From: Nitrospira sp. | GTDB lineage: Bacteria > Nitrospirota > Nitrospiria > Nitrospirales > Nitrospiraceae | Direction of reading: 5' to 3' | DNA length: 8,733 nt | Assembly (NCBI GenBank): GCA_024998705.1 | Contig: JACOEF010000571.1 | Coordinates: 1 to 8,733, forward strand | Part shown: positions 6,701 to 8,733 of the stretch, piece after piece | Layout: each line of letters starts with the position of its first letter | Position numbering within the stretch: position 1 is the stretch's first letter | Position numbers and translations under genes: made by a program | The notes under the pieces: generated by a model | What the model was told of the DNA's origin: nothing | Databases searched by the model: none | Seen by the model: the letters and a program-made list of their open reading frames with translations, nothing else

Positions 6701-8733
6701 ATGGACCGTAAGCCAGCAGCGCCAAGCCCCGCAGACGCCCTGGGATGTCACCACCATTCCGTTCGGCAACGCGACCTTGGGATTTCCACCGCCCGGCAGC
6801 GCGGACTTCACGGCGCTGATGGAGGTGCTCAAGGCACTCGACGATCTGGTCGACTCCGCGGGTGACAGCGTCGTAGCCGAAAGCGTGTACCAGCTGGTGC
6901 AAGGCAATCCGCTACGCTCCGGCGCCACGTTGGATGCCATCGCGGCCGGTGAAGTACCGCCGCCGGAACTGGACGTGATCCGCACGCCAAGGAGTGGCAT
7001 CGGGCTGACACATCGCCTCTGCACCCTGTTCCCCGCGACCGACAGCATGGAACCGGCTGGCTGGCCGACGAATGGCCCATCGGCACGCGCCCAGGCCGAA
7101 CCGATCCTCAACGCCTGGGTGGCAACGTTGCTACCCAATCCGGCCCAGATCCGTTGCAAGGCGGACTACGTCAATGAGCAGAGCGGACAGGTCTATCAAA
7201 CAGTGGAGAGCTCGTTGACCTCGCTCGGACTGGCGCCGCTGGACGCCGTCTACCTGGCCGAAGGCAGCACTGGAGCGCAACAGGCCGAACTGGAACAACG
7301 TTGGCGATTCGTGCTGCAGCAGACCCGTCCCGCGACCGTCCCGCTGGACGCGCTCATTCGATTGCAGTTCGGCCGCGACAACGGCTGGAGCGCGGAAATC
7401 GTCAGTGTGAGCGAATGGTGCGAGGTCGCAACCACGGTGCGCCGACTGCTCAGCAACGCCCGCTCGCTCGACGGCCGCGACCTCTCGTTGCCTGAATCGC
7501 CTGCGGACTCCGGGCTGAACCATGACGAGTTCGCCGGCCGCGCGATCCGCGCCCTGCAAGCCCTGGCCGATGCGCGCGGCAGGCTCAACGGCCTGCTGCC
7601 GCCGCCACCATCGGAGGACCTGACTGCCGACCTCGACGGGGTTCGCCGCGCGCTGTTCGGTTTGGCGAACTTCGGCATACCGAGCGCAGTCCCGATGGAC
7701 ATCGGCGGCACAGGACCGGAAGCACGGTCTGTGCTCCTGACTCAGGCGCGGTCTGTGGTACTCGAAGCGCAACGGCGGCTGGACCGCGTGGCCGAATCCG
7801 AGCAGGGTTTTGTGCGCGCGAATGCCACGCCGGAAGAGCGGCGCGATCATGACTTGGCTCGATTCCGCATCATCTTCGGCCAGGATTTCCTGGCGCTCCC
7901 CGGCGTGACCGCAGCCAACGCTGCGCAATTGAATGAGACGTTCGCTGCCGGCCTTTCGCTCCAAGGGCAAGATCCGATGGCCGCCGTGACCTGGTTCCAG
8001 CGTGCCGCCTACGTCAGACCCGGCGCAACACGCCTGAACGAAGCCATGCTGTATGCCGAAACAGTAGGGAGCGCCACACTTCGTTTCCACGTCGGACAAC
8101 TCCCCTATCAGTCGCAGGATCGCTGGGTCGCCCTGCCGCCGGCCCCGGACAAACCTTTTCCACGCGGGCGCGTCTCGTTGGTCGCGCAGATGTCGTCCGC
8201 GCAACCGCTTCGTTTCGATCAACCCTTCGCCGGGCTCTTGCTCGACGAATGGGTAGAGACGGTGCCGAGCCCCAGCGAAACAACAGGCGTGGCGTTCCAT
8301 TACGATCAGCCCAACAGCGCACCTCCACAAGCGCTGCTGCTCGCCGTGCCGTCCGATCGACGCAGCACTTGGGACCTCAACAGCCTGGAAGCCGTTCTGC
8401 AAGAGACGATGGACTTGGCCCGACTCCGCGCCGTGGCGCCCGACAGCGGCGATGAAGCGATCTGGGTGGAGGACCAACTGCCTGAAGGCGCTACTCCCTT
8501 CGGCGACGGTGAGACCTGGACCTGGATTCGCATGAAACCGGAACCGCTGTCCGGCAGGCGCGCCCATCAATCGGTGGTCGCCGCCGGGATGCACCAACAT
8601 TATTTCCGAGGGGCCAATCCCGCGTTGTTCGTCAGCGTGGGAGACCGCCTCTTCGCGCACGTCTACCTCGATCCTGCGCGAATGCCGCGACAGGTCATGC
8701 TGCAATGGCATGACGGCAGTTGGGAACATCGCG
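3768..8733 (+). CDS. Giant uncharacterised multi-domain protein, 3' partial (at least 1655 residues)
   Basis: The frame runs without a stop from GTG 3768 to the window end; the C-terminus lies outside. Regions in order: a charged Ala/Arg/Gln coiled coil (about 20-100); a globular module opening with THPLLLFPVRVETRF (116-130) and LRVYPDDIHLD (143-153), probably beta-rich; a long region holding LPVLRIDSQPYGLLPV (463-478); a second coiled coil (about 750-829) rich in AQQAQAAQAQVAQAAQ, followed by more helix to about 970; a motif block with AESVYQLVQGN (1037-1047), ATLDAIAAGE (1053-1062) and RTPRSGIGLTHR (1072-1083); a block with LLLDEWVE (1491-1498) and ETTGVAFHYDQPN (1503-1515); and a last visible segment GMHQHYFRGANP (1607-1618) to VMLQWHDGSWEHR (1643-1655). 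The last segment resembles a domain I recall beside cytochrome and LamG domains in large planctomycete proteins. No signal peptide, membrane helix or known active site is seen. The size, coils and mixed beta modules suggest a structural or surface-binding component. Its function is unknown. Confidence 0.92.
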   Translation, partial: MRPISEGPDIPERVPPALLRAWATKLRQLQVAHDRAVARAQAAQRRAALLVRQRALHQAELARVNAQITATQETVTRKRAEVAALSAQVDEHRTARDAATARLLGTDRLSGTVATTHPLLLFPVRVETRFSSRRTGPGTDLLLRVYPDDIHLDSHEPALTEEEERRGKEFWAHVAAAPAGTDRQEHIRQGWQRLTEQFGTTRAAWIAHVLDPAQGRTVSRRNDSWTRAPHTQVLPDRWVAVGYRGDAARVTAWGKSIPETVAVGPDPGSAGPLGSNGLPPVDEGMKWITDFDTAESIGMGIRIPITEEDAKAGFDRIGVLGLKASWDAPTTADRLVRLFDAHHYTSSLALVEQQIPTNNTAEASAGYRSTGRDAADSMGVELGSSLIHSGSDGELLTQTLGLSAALFAHVRGADGMEQRRSSLMQAALLALCDSPLLRQLLGTAGADVLRDHFTKYVRARGPLPVLRIDSQPYGLLPVAALDRWISTTDQDQDKPLAAWWRAQRVTRRRQAAQALQTTVESNPVVLLAQEANAFHYTLREFPEVSIQQPPVPQRLLSPALRTLLLTRALSSPHDPAWDELATLPEPVRQQLLAEVMDLLTYRLDAWGTSLATRRLTVMRQAAPTGLRLGAYGWVEQVRRAAPLSRSAQNKGFVHAPSLGHAAAAAVLRSGYLSQESHRASGASPFAVDLSSERVHRAKWLLDGVRQGQSLTALLGYRFERHLHDRGLDRYIQRFRALTSFTATDRFADIRDTLTRAERVAKEVTLLTAQRDQALRRAEDARGLKAERERRADTYRAELGTIATLAQQAQAAQAQVAQAAQVLAQQQAAKPQGKVTQPTVRRYAVQLLEARDLDEWDNRVEQLTQVHATAVAQAAAAQQIVSARDSSRLLAERAQTKLLNAADPDSIPAAQQMATRQETLAAEFDRQALAKEGGQRGKTLADLVAARAALTTRLAAQWNEALKSLPAAAVVDGLALHRRWTVSQQRQAPQTPWDVTTIPFGNATLGFPPPGSADFTALMEVLKALDDLVDSAGDSVVAESVYQLVQGNPLRSGATLDAIAAGEVPPPELDVIRTPRSGIGLTHRLCTLFPATDSMEPAGWPTNGPSARAQAEPILNAWVATLLPNPAQIRCKADYVNEQSGQVYQTVESSLTSLGLAPLDAVYLAEGSTGAQQAELEQRWRFVLQQTRPATVPLDALIRLQFGRDNGWSAEIVSVSEWCEVATTVRRLLSNARSLDGRDLSLPESPADSGLNHDEFAGRAIRALQALADARGRLNGLLPPPPSEDLTADLDGVRRALFGLANFGIPSAVPMDIGGTGPEARSVLLTQARSVVLEAQRRLDRVAESEQGFVRANATPEERRDHDLARFRIIFGQDFLALPGVTAANAAQLNETFAAGLSLQGQDPMAAVTWFQRAAYVRPGATRLNEAMLYAETVGSATLRFHVGQLPYQSQDRWVALPPAPDKPFPRGRVSLVAQMSSAQPLRFDQPFAGLLLDEWVETVPSPSETTGVAFHYDQPNSAPPQALLLAVPSDRRSTWDLNSLEAVLQETMDLARLRAVAPDSGDEAIWVEDQLPEGATPFGDGETWTWIRMKPEPLSGRRAHQSVVAAGMHQHYFRGANPALFVSVGDRLFAHVYLDPARMPRQVMLQWHDGSWEHR
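3825..4067 (+). other. N-terminal coiled coil of the giant protein
   Basis: Residues about 20-100 form a continuous helix-prone stretch with alternating Ala/Leu/Val and Arg/Gln/Glu positions, for example RAALLVRQRALHQAELARVN, and no proline. It begins 19 codons after the start and follows directly after a gene coding for a free-standing coil, so oligomerisation or pairing with that protein is plausible. The boundaries are judged by eye. Confidence 0.65.
6015..6680 (+). other. Central Ala/Gln-rich coiled-coil region of the giant protein
   Basis: Residues about 750-829 are a proline-free helical stretch that becomes nearly pure Ala/Gln/Val (AQQAQAAQAQVAQAAQ), very like the coil style of the protein coded at 2931-3740. 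A short break, KPQGKVTQPTVRRY, separates it from further amphipathic helix to about residue 970. The region divides the giant protein into two globular halves and may act as a spacer or a docking rod. The boundaries are judged by eye. Confidence 0.65.
8580..8732 (+). other. C-terminal segment resembling a domain of large planctomycete proteins
   Basis: Residues about 1605-1655 contain HQHYFRGANPALFVSVGDRL, then FAHVYLDPARMPRQVMLQWH and DGSWEHR. From memory, a similar pattern (an HQHYF-like start, a G-D-x-L-F core, Y-L-D-P, and M-L-Q-W-x-D-G-S-W-E-H-R) occurs beside LamG-like and cytochrome-type domains in large planctomycete DUF1549/DUF1553 proteins. It is probably a beta-sandwich. Its role is not known to me, and the segment is cut by the window end. 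Confidence 0.5.

Noticed and set aside
6290..7159. 289-codon open frame on the minus strand
   Set aside because: Ser/Ala/Arg-rich shadow of the giant gene; it has no motif and overlaps conserved-looking blocks of the + strand protein.
7131..8729. 532-codon open frame on the minus strand
   Set aside because: It lies fully opposite the giant gene. Long antisense frames are common in G+C-rich coding DNA; its translation is Arg/Gly/His-rich with no coherent domain, and the + strand frame continues unbroken through it.

Overview
The window is a G+C-rich bacterial segment in which essentially every base is coding. All genes lie on the + strand with very short gaps (20, 23 and 27 bases), which suggests one transcription unit read left to right. 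No RNA gene, insertion sequence, CRISPR array, terminator or internal promoter is visible. The taxon cannot be fixed from the sequence. Codon use has a strong G/C bias at third positions and is uniform along the window, so nothing looks recently acquired relative to its neighbours.

Layout: (1) 2-277, the last 91 codons of an unrecognised gene that begins before the window. (2) 298-2907, an 869-residue soluble protein of an uncharacterised family. (3) 2931-3740, a 269-residue Ala/Gln-rich coiled-coil protein. (4) 3768-8733, a giant open reading frame that starts at GTG, has no stop in the window and already codes for 1655 residues. It has an N-terminal coiled coil, several compact motif-bearing globular stretches, a second long Ala/Gln coiled coil in the middle, and a C-terminal segment like one I recall from large planctomycete proteins.

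None of the proteins shows a signal peptide, a membrane segment or a recognisable enzyme active site. The combination of two very large soluble proteins with a dedicated coiled-coil protein, tightly packed, looks more like parts of a structural assembly than a metabolic pathway. I recall motifs like those of genes 2 and 4 from unannotated large proteins in other bacteria, but I cannot name a family. A link to a contractile injection or other secreted particle is only a hypothesis: no sheath, tube, baseplate or ATPase gene is inside the window to support it. This four-gene block is the best candidate here for an undescribed system.
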